Assembly (NCBI GenBank): GCA_016933535.1
Contig: JAFGAS010000066.1
Span: 1-45,932 of the forward strand
Length of the DNA: 45,932 nt
Direction of reading: 5' to 3'
Source of the DNA: Candidatus Zymogenaceae bacterium
Lineage (GTDB): Bacteria; Desulfobacterota; Zymogenia; Zymogenales; Zymogenaceae
Below, one piece after another: positions 16,708-25,104 of this stretch. The notes beneath the pieces are model-generated. The model did no database searches and was not told the DNA's origin. It worked only from the letters and a program-made list of their open reading frames with translations. The position numbers and the translations under genes are program-made. Each line of letters begins with the position of its first letter. Position 1 is the stretch's first letter.

Positions 16708-17826
16708 TCAGCACATCTCCAGCGCGTCTGTAACCTCTTGCCCAACAACGCCCTCGGCGCCGGGCGCCAACCGTTCGAGGGCGGCCCGGGCGTCCGCTCC
16801 GCCGATCCTCCCTAAAGCCCAGGCGCACATAGCCCGCACGCGTTCGTCGGAGTTTTCCCCAAGGGCGCGGACAAGCTCCGGTACGTACCGGAGGTCAAGG
16901 CTGTTTCCCATAGCGCGGGCCGCGTTCATCTTCCACCGCCAGGTCTGGTCGGCCGGCATGTAGAACATGTGGGGCCATATCGAGGTCTGATAATACGCGA
17001 TATCCATGTGTAAGATCAGTACCGGATCGAAGTCGGCGGCCTTTTGCGCCGCCCGCTCGTTGGGCGGCAGTTCCTGGGCGAGCCAGGCGCGGTTTCGGGG
17101 GCAGACGTCCTGGCACACGTCGCACCCGTATATCCACGTGCCCATCGGCTCCCGGAGATCCCGGGGTGTCAGCCCTTCACCGTAATAGCTGAGGTAGGAG
17201 ATACACCTGCACGGGTTCATCCGTTGCGGGGCCGTGATGGCCCCGGTGGGGCAGGCGGCAATGCAGGCGTTTCGGCACCAATCGGGGCACCCGATGCCGT
17301 AGGAGGGCTCACCCGGCTCAAACACGCGGTTTACTACCACGCCGATCGGCAGTACCCACGAGCTTTTCCGGGCGACCTTGTTGGAGTAGAAAAAACAGTT
17401 CTTGCCGAAGTCGCCCATACCCGCACGGGCCGCCGCCAGGCGCTGGGAGAGATTGAACGGCACCTTGGACTCGATCCCGTTTTCCCGAAGCCACCCCCTG
17501 AAGGCTTTGATCCGCCGGGACAATCCATCCTTCGTCATCCGGTCGTCGTCATGATAACAGCGGCCGAACTTCCCCTCGAGCGATCGGGGAAAGGATTCCC
17601 GAAAGTAATTCTCCATGAGCACGATGATCGACCCGGCGTCGGCAAGAGAACCCCTCGGGTCGATACCCCCCACGAGGTCCAAGCCCCGCTCGATGAGGGG
17701 GGCGTAGTCGCTCTCCCGTTGTTTGAGGACGCCGCGCTGGAATTCGAAGGGCTCGGCGGTGGTAAAACCGACGTCGTCAAACCCGAGCTCGCGTGCTTTT
17801 TTGATTACGTCTCTTTCCGATATCAT
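16708..17826 (-). CDS. QueG-like (epoxyqueuosine reductase-related) double 4Fe-4S protein with HEAT-like tail
   Basis: The 372-residue protein has the N-terminal corrinoid-binding-type domain seen in QueG and reductive dehalogenases. Two 4Fe-4S motifs follow: C180/C184/C188/C192-P in CPDWCRNACIAACP, and a second set from C206/C208 with GCDVCQDVCPRN (C235, C238, C242). It ends in a HEAT-like helical repeat (ARAMGNSLDLRYVPELVRAL...). In QueG the first motif usually has CxxC spacing; here it is CxxxCxxxCxxxCP, so this may be a paralogue rather than the tRNA-modifying enzyme. It starts 37 bases after the stop of the upstream flavoprotein gene. Confidence 0.8.
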   Translation of the reverse strand: MISERDVIKKARELGFDDVGFTTAEPFEFQRGVLKQRESDYAPLIERGLDLVGGIDPRGSLADAGSIIVLMENYFRESFPRSLEGKFGRCYHDDDRMTKDGLSRRIKAFRGWLRENGIESKVPFNLSQRLAAARAGMGDFGKNCFFYSNKVARKSSWVLPIGVVVNRVFEPGEPSYGIGCPDWCRNACIAACPTGAITAPQRMNPCRCISYLSYYGEGLTPRDLREPMGTWIYGCDVCQDVCPRNRAWLAQELPPNERAAQKAADFDPVLILHMDIAYYQTSIWPHMFYMPADQTWRWKMNAARAMGNSLDLRYVPELVRALGENSDERVRAMCAWALGRIGGADARAALERLAPGAEGVVGQEVTDALEMC

Positions 17827-17863
17827 CGTCGTCCCTCTTCCGAATTTTCGCCGCCGCTGTCCG

Positions 17864-19396
17864 CTAACGCTCCTTTCTAATCTTCTTGACGACCTTACGC
17901 GCGGAAAGAATCTGCGTTGTCACGCCCCCTCCCGACTCGCTCTGGCTCCCGATGAACCAGAGCCCCCGGTACGGGGTACTGTGGGGCACGCCCGTCTTTC
18001 CCATTATCGGACATAAGCCTCCGAAAGAGTGATGCTGGGGCGTATGGGCGATCCGCTTGAAATCGTCGGGGGTAAGTGTCAGCATCACCTTCGTGTGCCG
18101 GCGCAGCCCGGGGATTATTCGCTCCGCCTCGATAAGCAGCTTGTCGGCCATCTCGGCCCGCCGCCCTCCCCAGCCGCCCTCAATCTTATTGGGCGCAACG
18201 GTATATATCGTTACCGAGTGCATCCCCTTGGGTGCCATCGTGTCCGAATGCATCGAGTTGATGAATATGAGAAACCCGTCCTTTCCCTCGTGGTAATGGC
18301 CCTCCCTGATCTCCCGCACCGACCCCTGGATGTCATACGTATTATAGTAGTAGACGAGCGTCCTTTCCTGATGACGGATCGGGTCGACCGTCAGTCCCAG
18401 CTGCACCATGAAGACCGACTCCATAAGGGGGACGTCGTCGATCTTTGCGGCAAACTCCGCCGGCAGCCGGTCGCGTCCGATCAGCGAAAAGAAACATTCC
18501 CGGGCGCCGCCCGAAACCAGCACCAGGTCGGCCTGGACGATTCGCTTGTCGGCAAGCTCCACGCCCCGCACGCGATCGCCTTCTGTGATGATCTTCTTTA
18601 CCGGGCTCCTCGTAAAGACGATCCCTCCCATCTCGCCGACGCGCTCGGCGATCGGTCCCGAGAGGTTTTTGACCCCCCCCTGAACAAACGAGGAGGAAAT
18701 GCGGGGCGCGAGACCCAGGACCCCCTCGGAAGGGATACGGGAGTCCGTAAAGCATTCCATGTTGAAATAGGGAATCCCCAGCCCGATGAATTCCGAGGGC
18801 ATGACGACCAGATCGGCCAGTATCGCGGTGAAAATGGCAATGAGTTTGGGATCCGTAAAGAAATGGCCCATGAGGAGCTCGGCCGACCACTTCTCGTATT
18901 TCTTGATGGGAAGAAACTTCATGAGCATGGCCAGCTTCAGGACAAACGATGCGGGGCCGTCCGTAACCGACGACTTCCTGTCCAGGGCCACCAGGTCCGT
19001 GACACTGTCGAGCAGCCGATAGAATCGATCGATGCCGGGGGCCTGGTCCGGGAAAAGCTCCTTCAGCCGATCCTTGCGCCAGTAGGGCCCGGAATATATC
19101 GGCGGCCGAAAGACCTGAAAGTCGGGAAACGAAACGCTCCGGTCCCCGGGGACAAGCCCTACCCTATCGGCGCATCCGAGCTCTCTGAGCACCGCTCCGC
19201 CCGCTTCTTTCGGGCCAAGCGCCTCGACCACGAGGGGGCCGATGTCCCACGAGAATCCCCCCTGGGACATGGTCCGGGTCACCCCCCCGACGACCTCACT
19301 CTGCTCATAGACCTCGACGGAACACCCTGCTTTTGCCAGATAGGCCGCGCACGTAAGACCCGCCATGCCGGCGCCTATCACAACTGCCTTTGTCAT
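17864..19396 (-). CDS. phytoene desaturase-like FAD-dependent oxidoreductase (second copy)
   Basis: The 510-residue protein begins TKAVVIGAGMAGLTCAAYL, with the GxGxxG FAD-binding motif at residues 8-13. The CrtI-type GGVTRTMSQGGFSWDIGP follows, and the C-terminal half has LWFIGSQSESGGGVTTQ, the second FAD region. It is related in fold to the gene at 138-1634 but clearly divergent. Possible roles are polyene/isoprenoid oxidoreduction or another amine-oxidase-like reaction. The upstream neighbour is the peptidase-MA protein and the downstream neighbour a QueG-like Fe-S protein; a shared transcript is likely given same strand and a 37-base gap on one side. Confidence 0.85.
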   Translation of the reverse strand: MTKAVVIGAGMAGLTCAAYLAKAGCSVEVYEQSEVVGGVTRTMSQGGFSWDIGPLVVEALGPKEAGGAVLRELGCADRVGLVPGDRSVSFPDFQVFRPPIYSGPYWRKDRLKELFPDQAPGIDRFYRLLDSVTDLVALDRKSSVTDGPASFVLKLAMLMKFLPIKKYEKWSAELLMGHFFTDPKLIAIFTAILADLVVMPSEFIGLGIPYFNMECFTDSRIPSEGVLGLAPRISSSFVQGGVKNLSGPIAERVGEMGGIVFTRSPVKKIITEGDRVRGVELADKRIVQADLVLVSGGARECFFSLIGRDRLPAEFAAKIDDVPLMESVFMVQLGLTVDPIRHQERTLVYYYNTYDIQGSVREIREGHYHEGKDGFLIFINSMHSDTMAPKGMHSVTIYTVAPNKIEGGWGGRRAEMADKLLIEAERIIPGLRRHTKVMLTLTPDDFKRIAHTPQHHSFGGLCPIMGKTGVPHSTPYRGLWFIGSQSESGGGVTTQILSARKVVKKIRKER

Positions 19397-19518
19397 ATCG
19401 ATCCCTCATGAGTGAGTAAATAGAAAAGGGGGTTTTGAAAGCACGTCTATTGAAACGAAAACAGCCGTACATGTCGGGCGCCCGGCGGCAATCATCGTCG
19501 GCCGCCGTCCCCTAATTA

Positions 19519-21384
19519 TTACCGGTATTTGTTCCGGAGGTAGACAACCCACCTGTCCACGAAATCGTCAAGGGATATCAGGAGGGCCGCCCGGATCGCC
19601 TGGTCGACGGTCTTGCCTCCCTTAATCCCGGCAAGTATTGTCCTGACGGAGCTCATGCCGTATTTTTTGACGAGAAAATCAACGGCCGAAAGGCTCAGCA
19701 TATAGGCGGAATAGGCGTTTTCGGGCGACATGTTCGTGAAGCTTTCGGTGAGACTTCCCAGCGGCACGTTTGGGCCTTTTAGTTTCACGTAGTCCATCGC
19801 CAGGGCATCGGCATTTTCCACGGGGGAGCCCTCCATACCCTGGGCAAGTCCTTCATTGAGCCACGTGGGGCACTCGTTTCCGGCCAGATCGAAGACAACG
19901 GCGTGAGTATATTCGTGGATGATCATCTTCCTGAGAAGATCGGTAGAGTCCGAGGCCCCTTTGACGGGTATCCTGATCTTTCCGTCAAAGATGGCCCCGG
20001 CCCAGCCGGGGGAATTCGTGGCGGTTTTAAACTCCTGGTCGGTATAGAGAATCACGGTGATCTTGCGATCGGGGTAATACCCGAGCTTCTCACCGACGAT
20101 CGCGTGGGCGTCTTCGAGAACGGCCAGCAGAAAATCCGCGACCAGATTCTTGTTGGAGCCGGAATACTTGACGATGAAATGCCCCGTCTCCCGCGTATCG
20201 AGGGCGCTTTCCACGGGATTTTCGCGATTGATCTTTTCGATGTAATACTGTGCCGTCTTGTCGGTAGGATTGGCCTGGGCGTATTCCGTCAGGCTTGAGA
20301 GCGCCAGGTCCAGTTTTTCCTGGTAATAGTAGATGATCCCGAGGTTGAGCATGATCTTATCGGCCTTCGGATTGATTTCGAGGGCCTTGAGGTAATAATC
20401 TTCGGCCAGGGCCAGGTCATTTTTCTTGCCGGCGATATACGCGAGTCCCTCATAGGCCTGATATTCTTCGGAGTAGGCCAGGCAATCGTTGAGGTTTTTC
20501 TCGGCCCCGTCAAGATCATTCTCGTTTAGAGCCTGCCAGCCGAGAGCCAGGTAGCAGAGCGCGACGTTTCTGTTAAGGTACCTGTCTGCCGGATCCTTTT
20601 TCCTGGCTTCGAGAAACTTGCCCATCGCCTCCTCATAGAGTCCCCGTTGGAAAAACGAGAGCCCCTCGGAAGCCGCCGGGTCCCGCGGCGAGGAGACGAT
20701 CTCCGGTATGACAATAGCGGGGACTTCCGCGGGCGTTATATCGGCGGGCGGGCTGTCTGTTTCTTCCCCGGTATCGCCCGGGGCCCGAGAAGGAGACTCA
20801 GGGGTTGGGCTGTCCATGACCGGTCCCGGATTATTCTTCTGTTCCTCGTAGAATTTACTGTAGTATCGGGGAAGGATAATAAAAAGTGCGATAAAGATGA
20901 GTACGGTTACGGCCCCGAAGATGAATTTGAGGCTGATGTTTCGTTTCTTGGCTTCGGTTTTGAGGCGTTGAACCGATTTGGGAATGGCAAGGGGCTTCCC
21001 CTCCGTGTAGGAGCGCCTGAGCGGCCGTTTGAGCTCCGCAATGAGCTCGGCCTTTTGCCGCTCGTTTTCGAGAAGCGGCACAAATCGCGTCCGGGCGCCC
21101 AGGCGGGTAAGGGCCTCCTCGAGCTCTCGCGCCTTTATTTCGTCGACTCGCTTGGCGATGACCAAGGGGAGAGAATCGAGACGTTTTACGACCTCGGCAA
21201 GGGTCGCGTCGGGGGTTCGGGCGGCAAGGAATTTTGCGGTTTCTTTCTTGGCGGTGTAGTCGGAAAACGAGTCAAGGACGACCTTATAGGTATATGCTCC
21301 AAGATTCTTGGGGAAGAAGTTTTTACATTTCGAGCACCGGGGAGAGCCGTCTGGGACGTTGGCCCCGCACAGATTACAGAACAT
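19519..21384 (-). CDS. membrane zinc-ribbon/TPR/peptidase-MA-like protein
   Basis: The 621-residue protein starts with a zinc ribbon (C3, C6, C17, C20). A short SPOR/ribosomal-like helical segment follows, then a transmembrane helix near 148-172 and a proline-rich spacer. Several tetratricopeptide repeats (about 245-390) contain phrases such as LALAEDYYLKALEINPKA. The C-terminus is a gluzincin-type metallopeptidase domain with H490-E-Y-T-H494 and the third ligand in NEG (E511), as in peptidase MA. The peptidase should lie outside the cytoplasm and the ribbon inside. It starts three bases after the stop of the FtsB-like gene, so the two are co-transcribed, hinting at an envelope or division role (inference). 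Confidence 0.87.
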   Translation of the reverse strand: MFCNLCGANVPDGSPRCSKCKNFFPKNLGAYTYKVVLDSFSDYTAKKETAKFLAARTPDATLAEVVKRLDSLPLVIAKRVDEIKARELEEALTRLGARTRFVPLLENERQKAELIAELKRPLRRSYTEGKPLAIPKSVQRLKTEAKKRNISLKFIFGAVTVLIFIALFIILPRYYSKFYEEQKNNPGPVMDSPTPESPSRAPGDTGEETDSPPADITPAEVPAIVIPEIVSSPRDPAASEGLSFFQRGLYEEAMGKFLEARKKDPADRYLNRNVALCYLALGWQALNENDLDGAEKNLNDCLAYSEEYQAYEGLAYIAGKKNDLALAEDYYLKALEINPKADKIMLNLGIIYYYQEKLDLALSSLTEYAQANPTDKTAQYYIEKINRENPVESALDTRETGHFIVKYSGSNKNLVADFLLAVLEDAHAIVGEKLGYYPDRKITVILYTDQEFKTATNSPGWAGAIFDGKIRIPVKGASDSTDLLRKMIIHEYTHAVVFDLAGNECPTWLNEGLAQGMEGSPVENADALAMDYVKLKGPNVPLGSLTESFTNMSPENAYSAYMLSLSAVDFLVKKYGMSSVRTILAGIKGGKTVDQAIRAALLISLDDFVDRWVVYLRNKYR

Positions 21385-21387
21385 CGC

Positions 21388-21666
21388 TTACTCTTTGGTG
21401 AAGATATATATTATTTCTCCCTCCCGGGCCATTCCCATACGCGATCTGATAAACTGCTCCTGATAGTCGGACCGCTCAAGCCGCTTCAACTCCGCGGAGA
21501 GGTCGCTATTCTCCTGTTTAAGGCGGTCGATTTCCTCGGTGAGCTTGTCTTTTCTCGCGTTGAGACTGATTAAGGCAAAGACCCCCCGCTTTCCAAAGGC
21601 CGCCAGAGAAAGTACCGAAAGCGAAACGACCAGAGATGCGATGATGAGTATACGCCTTGTCTTCAT
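21388..21666 (-). CDS. FtsB/DivIC-family septum formation initiator-like protein
   Basis: The 92-residue bitopic protein has one N-terminal transmembrane helix (about 6-25). A leucine-zipper-like coiled coil follows (LTEEIDRLKQENSDLSAELK), and the C-terminal segment RSRMGMAREGEIIYIF fits the conserved FtsB/DivIC end. Family members bridge FtsL and FtsQ in the divisome. It heads an operon with the membrane peptidase-MA gene. A promoter candidate is just upstream. Confidence 0.85.
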   Translation of the reverse strand: MKTRRILIIASLVVSLSVLSLAAFGKRGVFALISLNARKDKLTEEIDRLKQENSDLSAELKRLERSDYQEQFIRSRMGMAREGEIIYIFTKE

Positions 21667-21695
21667 ATCATCCTATATGATAGTATATTTACTAT

Positions 21696-21723
21696 GATAT
21701 ATCACGCGGCGCCGTTAAGTCAA
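21696..21723 (-). promoter_or_regulatory. candidate sigma70-type promoter for the FtsB-like gene
   Basis: On the minus strand TTGACT (21723-21718) and TATATC (21701-21696) are separated by 16 bases. An inverted repeat ATAGTA-TATT-TACTAT lies between promoter and gene and could be an operator. Confidence 0.55.
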
Positions 21724-21881
21724 GGCTTAAAGTCGGCCCGGTTTCCCGGAGCGTCGCTGCACCGGCCGGGCCCGGTCCCGCCGTGTCCTGAGGGGATGCC
21801 GTATTCGTCCGGATGGGCTCACCTTCACTGTTATTTTAGACAACACGAGGCGTCTTTAATAGTTAATAACGAGGTCTAACG

Positions 21882-23240
21882 ATGAAGGATGAAGGAATTC
21901 TCGGATTAAAAAGGGTTCTGGGCCTTCCCGAGGTGGTGGGTATCGAGGTGGGCCAGACGGTCGGCGCCGGCGTCTTCGCCATGACCGGCATCGCCATCGG
22001 AATCTGCGGGGCGGCCCTGCCCATTGCGTACGCGCTGGCGGTGATCCCGGTGGCCTTTTTCATGCTGCCGATTGCCGTGCTCGGCTCGGCGATCCCAACC
22101 GTCGGGGGTAACTATACCTACCCCTCCCGCCTCTTTTCGCCCACGGCCGCCTTTATGGGTCTTTGGATTTATGCAATCGGCGCCTTCCTGGGATTTTTCC
22201 CTCTCTACGCGGTAACGCTCGTCGAGTACCTGAAGCACTTCTTTCCGGGTATCAGTGTGCCGCTCTTCTCGGCGCTCGTCCTCACGTTTTTTTATGTCGT
22301 CAATATCTTTGGGGTGAGGTTTGCCGCCCGCATCCAGGGGTTAATGGTCCTGGTGATGATCGGGGCGCTCATCATGTATACGGTACAGGGTATTCCCCAC
22401 ATTGAGGCCGTAAACTTCACGGTCATCGCGCCCAAGGGGACGCTCTCGATCATTTCGGCGGCGGCGCTGCTGACCTTCCCGTACATGGGGGCAAACGCCG
22501 TCATCGAACTGGGCGGCGAGATCAAGAAACCCGAGCGGACGATCCCGATCTCGTTTCTCATCGCCATCCCACTGGTGGCCGTCATCTACATCGCCATGAG
22601 CTTCGTGGCCGTGGGGGTAACCGGGTGGGAGGCGTGTGCCAACAAATCCCTGATCGAATCGGCCCGGGCGTTTCTTTCGGCCGGCGCGCTCAATTTCTTT
22701 ATCATCGGCGGGGCGATCCTGGCCTTGTCCACGACGCTCAACGCCACCTTCATGTGGGGCACGAAGTCGCTGATGATCGTCGGCAAAGACGGGCTGCTGC
22801 CCCGGGCCCTCACGCGGGTCAATCCCCGTTTCGGAACGCCGATCGGTATGCTGACGCTCATCTGGGCGCTGTCGGTCGCGGCGGTGCTGTCGGGCGTCCC
22901 GATCAAGTCGTTTGCCATCTACTCGTCGATCGGGGGGTTGGTGATCTTCGTGCCGGTGATGATCGCCTCGGTGCTGCTCAAGAAAAAGATGCCGGAGGCC
23001 TGGAAGGCCAGCAAGTTCAAGGTCTCCCCAAGAATCTTGATCGCGTGCGTGGTGATAGGGATACTCTTTTTTGCCGTGGCGACGGCGGCCCTCTTCATGG
23101 AGCTCTGGAATTCCGACCGGTTCATGTTCTGGTTCTTCTTCGTGCTGATCGCCGTCGGAATTGCCTACCACTTCACGATGAAGCGGCGCTCCGGTAAGAC
23201 GAAGGCCGGGCCGGGCACGGCGCCCTTTGAGATGCCGTAG
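21882..23240 (+). CDS. APC-superfamily amino acid/organocation permease
   Basis: The 452-residue protein has about twelve transmembrane helices. The N-terminal GQTVGAGVFAMTGIAIG contains the glycine-rich kink of helix 1, and PTVGGNYTYPSRLFSP matches the helix 2-3 loop of APC transporters. The substrate is unknown. GAGG at 21869-21872 precedes the ATG. It is only modestly similar to the permease at 12093-13472, so they are not recent duplicates. It is followed 85 bases later by a GNAT gene on the same strand. Confidence 0.88.
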   Translation: MKDEGILGLKRVLGLPEVVGIEVGQTVGAGVFAMTGIAIGICGAALPIAYALAVIPVAFFMLPIAVLGSAIPTVGGNYTYPSRLFSPTAAFMGLWIYAIGAFLGFFPLYAVTLVEYLKHFFPGISVPLFSALVLTFFYVVNIFGVRFAARIQGLMVLVMIGALIMYTVQGIPHIEAVNFTVIAPKGTLSIISAAALLTFPYMGANAVIELGGEIKKPERTIPISFLIAIPLVAVIYIAMSFVAVGVTGWEACANKSLIESARAFLSAGALNFFIIGGAILALSTTLNATFMWGTKSLMIVGKDGLLPRALTRVNPRFGTPIGMLTLIWALSVAAVLSGVPIKSFAIYSSIGGLVIFVPVMIASVLLKKKMPEAWKASKFKVSPRILIACVVIGILFFAVATAALFMELWNSDRFMFWFFFVLIAVGIAYHFTMKRRSGKTKAGPGTAPFEMP

Positions 23241-23325
23241 CGAGACGTCCTCCGGCCGTCGGGCCGGGCGGGCTGAAGGATTTCGCGACGGGCATCTGAC
23301 CCTCGCGGCAAACGGATAAGCGAAA

Positions 23326-23835
23326 ATGGAAACGGATATGGATATGGATATGGATATTTCTTACCGACCTATGCGGCCGGGCGAGGAGACCGAGATTAGC
23401 GGCCTGATCGTCTCGGTCTTTTCCGAGTTCGTCGCGCCCCTGTACACCCCCGAGGGCATCGAAGAGTTCTCCCGGTACATCGGGCCCGACGACCTGCGCG
23501 AGCGTTTTCTTTCGAATCACTTCACGCTGGTAGCGACAACCGACGAACGGATCGTGGGGGTAATCGAGGTGCGGGACGAGAATCACATATGTCTCTTCTT
23601 CGTTGACGGGGACTCGCAAAACCGCGGCATCGGCAGGACTCTCCTGGAACAGGCGCTTGCGATGTGCCGGGAGAACAGTCCCGCCATCTCCACCGTCAGC
23701 GTCAACTCGTCCCCCAATTCCGTGGCCGTCTACGAGCGGCTCGGTTTCGTGCCGACCGGGCCCGAGCAGACCAAAAACGGGATTACCTCAGTCCCGATGA
23801 CCCTGACGCTCGCCGCGCCCGGCCGCCGGGCGTAG
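23326..23835 (+). CDS. GNAT-family N-acetyltransferase
   Basis: The 169-residue protein has the GNAT core: strands 2-3 (FTLVATTDERIVGVIEV), strand 4 (HICLFFVDGDSQNRGIGRTLL) with the acetyl-CoA pyrophosphate loop QNRGIG, and the C-terminal NSVAVYERLGF typical of the family. It should transfer acetyl from acetyl-CoA to an amine on a small molecule or protein. The N-terminus is a hexanucleotide repeat (four GGATAT units, 23336-23359) that supplies several in-frame ATGs, so the real start is uncertain (23326 to 23350). No strong ribosome site is visible. Confidence 0.85.
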   Translation: METDMDMDMDISYRPMRPGEETEISGLIVSVFSEFVAPLYTPEGIEEFSRYIGPDDLRERFLSNHFTLVATTDERIVGVIEVRDENHICLFFVDGDSQNRGIGRTLLEQALAMCRENSPAISTVSVNSSPNSVAVYERLGFVPTGPEQTKNGITSVPMTLTLAAPGRRA

Positions 23836-23878
23836 CCCGCCCGTCGCCGTCTCTCGCAAAGGCGATCGAATATCAAAA

Positions 23879-23910
23879 AAGCCCCGGCCGCCTTGCGGCG
23901 GCCGGGGCTT
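23879..23910. terminator. strong intrinsic terminator
   Basis: A perfect 14-bp stem (23879-23892 with 23897-23910) and TTGC loop lie between convergent genes. The six-A run on the left becomes a T-run for the minus-strand secreted-protein operon. Confidence 0.85.
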
Positions 23911-23939
23911 CAGATTCTCATCCTCGGACCTTAGGCCAG

Positions 23940-25073
23940 CTACGGCCTATAGCGCCACACGTTTCCGTCGGCGGTAATACCATAGAGGTCTCTCCTGCCC
24001 GCCTCGATGTCCGTGGCGGCGGGGCCGATCTGTGTCCAGTCCTCGGGGGTGCCGTTATAGCGGAAGACCCCCGTGGGCGAGAGGCCGTAGACCCGGCCGC
24101 TTCCGTCAACCGTAAACGTGTTACCCGATCCCCCTATCCTCGTCCAGGAGTTGGGCGACCCGTTGTACCGGTAGAGGTCACCGGCCGACGCGTGGGTGCC
24201 GAAGAGATTGGTGCCGCCGGCAAAGAGGTCCGATCCCGCCGGCCCGATCTGGGTCCAGTGATCGGGGGTGCCGTCATACCTGAAGACGCCGGAGGGCGAC
24301 AAGCCATAGAGGTGGCCGCTGTCATCCACGGCAAAGGTAACGCCGGAGGCCCCGATCCGGGTCCAATCGCCGGGACTGCCACCGTATCGGTAGATATCAC
24401 CGGTAACCGTATCGGTGACAAAGAGGTTCCTCCCCCCCGCGTAAAGCGCCGTCGCCGGGCCGCCGATCTGGGTCCAGTTCATGGGTGTGGCGTTGTATCT
24501 CCAGACCCCCGCCGTGTTTATCCCGTAGATGTAGCCGTTGCTATCCACGGCGTACGATCTGCCCCCCGATCCGATGAGGGTCCACCGGTTACCGGAGCCG
24601 CTGTATTCATAGAGGTCGCCGGTGTCGGACCTGACGCCGTAGAGCTTGTCTCCTCCGGCAAAGATCTCCCTCGCCTGGGAACCGATGAGCGTCCAGTGTG
24701 CGGTAAAATCTCCGGCCGGCTCATCTGCGCCGGTGCTTTCGCCGACGCGGGTAAAGACCACGCCGTTGTTCCAGTCAATCCTGATTCCGCGATCCGCCGC
24801 GTCGGTCGTGATCCTGCCTTCGGCCGAGCCGAAGGGCCACACTGCCGTGGCGGTGTCCCCGTCGATGTTGCCGACACCGGTCTGTCCGGTGTCCGGCATA
24901 CGCCAGGTGAACATGTTGCCGATCTGGGTGATGGTGTAGGTTCTCCCGGAGTCCGTCTGCCACCTGCCGGAGATATTGGGGGCGGCCAGCGCATCGGCCG
25001 CCGAGATCGAGAAAAGGACTACTATCATAAAGGCAAGTATCGACAGGACCTTTTTTAGCCGTTTCATGCTCAT
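23940..25073 (-). CDS. secreted protein: shared N-terminal beta domain plus seven tectonin-like blades
   Basis: The 377-residue protein has a signal peptide (about 1-31). A domain of about 80 residues follows (NISGRW... AVWPFG... NNGVVFTR), which also occurs in the upstream neighbour. Seven tandem repeats of roughly 36 residues then each start with a W-T-x-IG phrase (HWTLIG, NWTQIG, DWTRIG...) and end with YxYxGxP or VxRYxGTP. Two repeat types alternate: FAGG...TGDLYRY and FAVD.SG...SGVFRY. This looks like a seven-bladed tectonin-type propeller, a fold often used to bind glycans. It should be exported, and GGAGG lies ahead of the ATG. It is 31 bases downstream of the related secreted-protein gene. 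Confidence 0.82.
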   Translation of the reverse strand: MSMKRLKKVLSILAFMIVVLFSISAADALAAPNISGRWQTDSGRTYTITQIGNMFTWRMPDTGQTGVGNIDGDTATAVWPFGSAEGRITTDAADRGIRIDWNNGVVFTRVGESTGADEPAGDFTAHWTLIGSQAREIFAGGDKLYGVRSDTGDLYEYSGSGNRWTLIGSGGRSYAVDSNGYIYGINTAGVWRYNATPMNWTQIGGPATALYAGGRNLFVTDTVTGDIYRYGGSPGDWTRIGASGVTFAVDDSGHLYGLSPSGVFRYDGTPDHWTQIGPAGSDLFAGGTNLFGTHASAGDLYRYNGSPNSWTRIGGSGNTFTVDGSGRVYGLSPTGVFRYNGTPEDWTQIGPAATDIEAGRRDLYGITADGNVWRYRP

Positions 25074-25104
25074 GGTAACACCTCCGTCATTACGTATCGG
25101 ATGA

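Noticed and set aside
16394..16748. Two overlapping minus-strand frames of 88 and 109 codons
   Set aside because: No domain, no ribosome site, and one overlaps the end of the QueG-like gene.
18029..19411. 460-codon open frame on the plus strand
   Set aside because: Antisense shadow of the second FAD oxidoreductase; no motif or ribosome site.
23664..25058. 464-codon open frame on the plus strand
   Set aside because: Antisense of the repeat-rich secreted protein; repetitive only because the true gene is repetitive.
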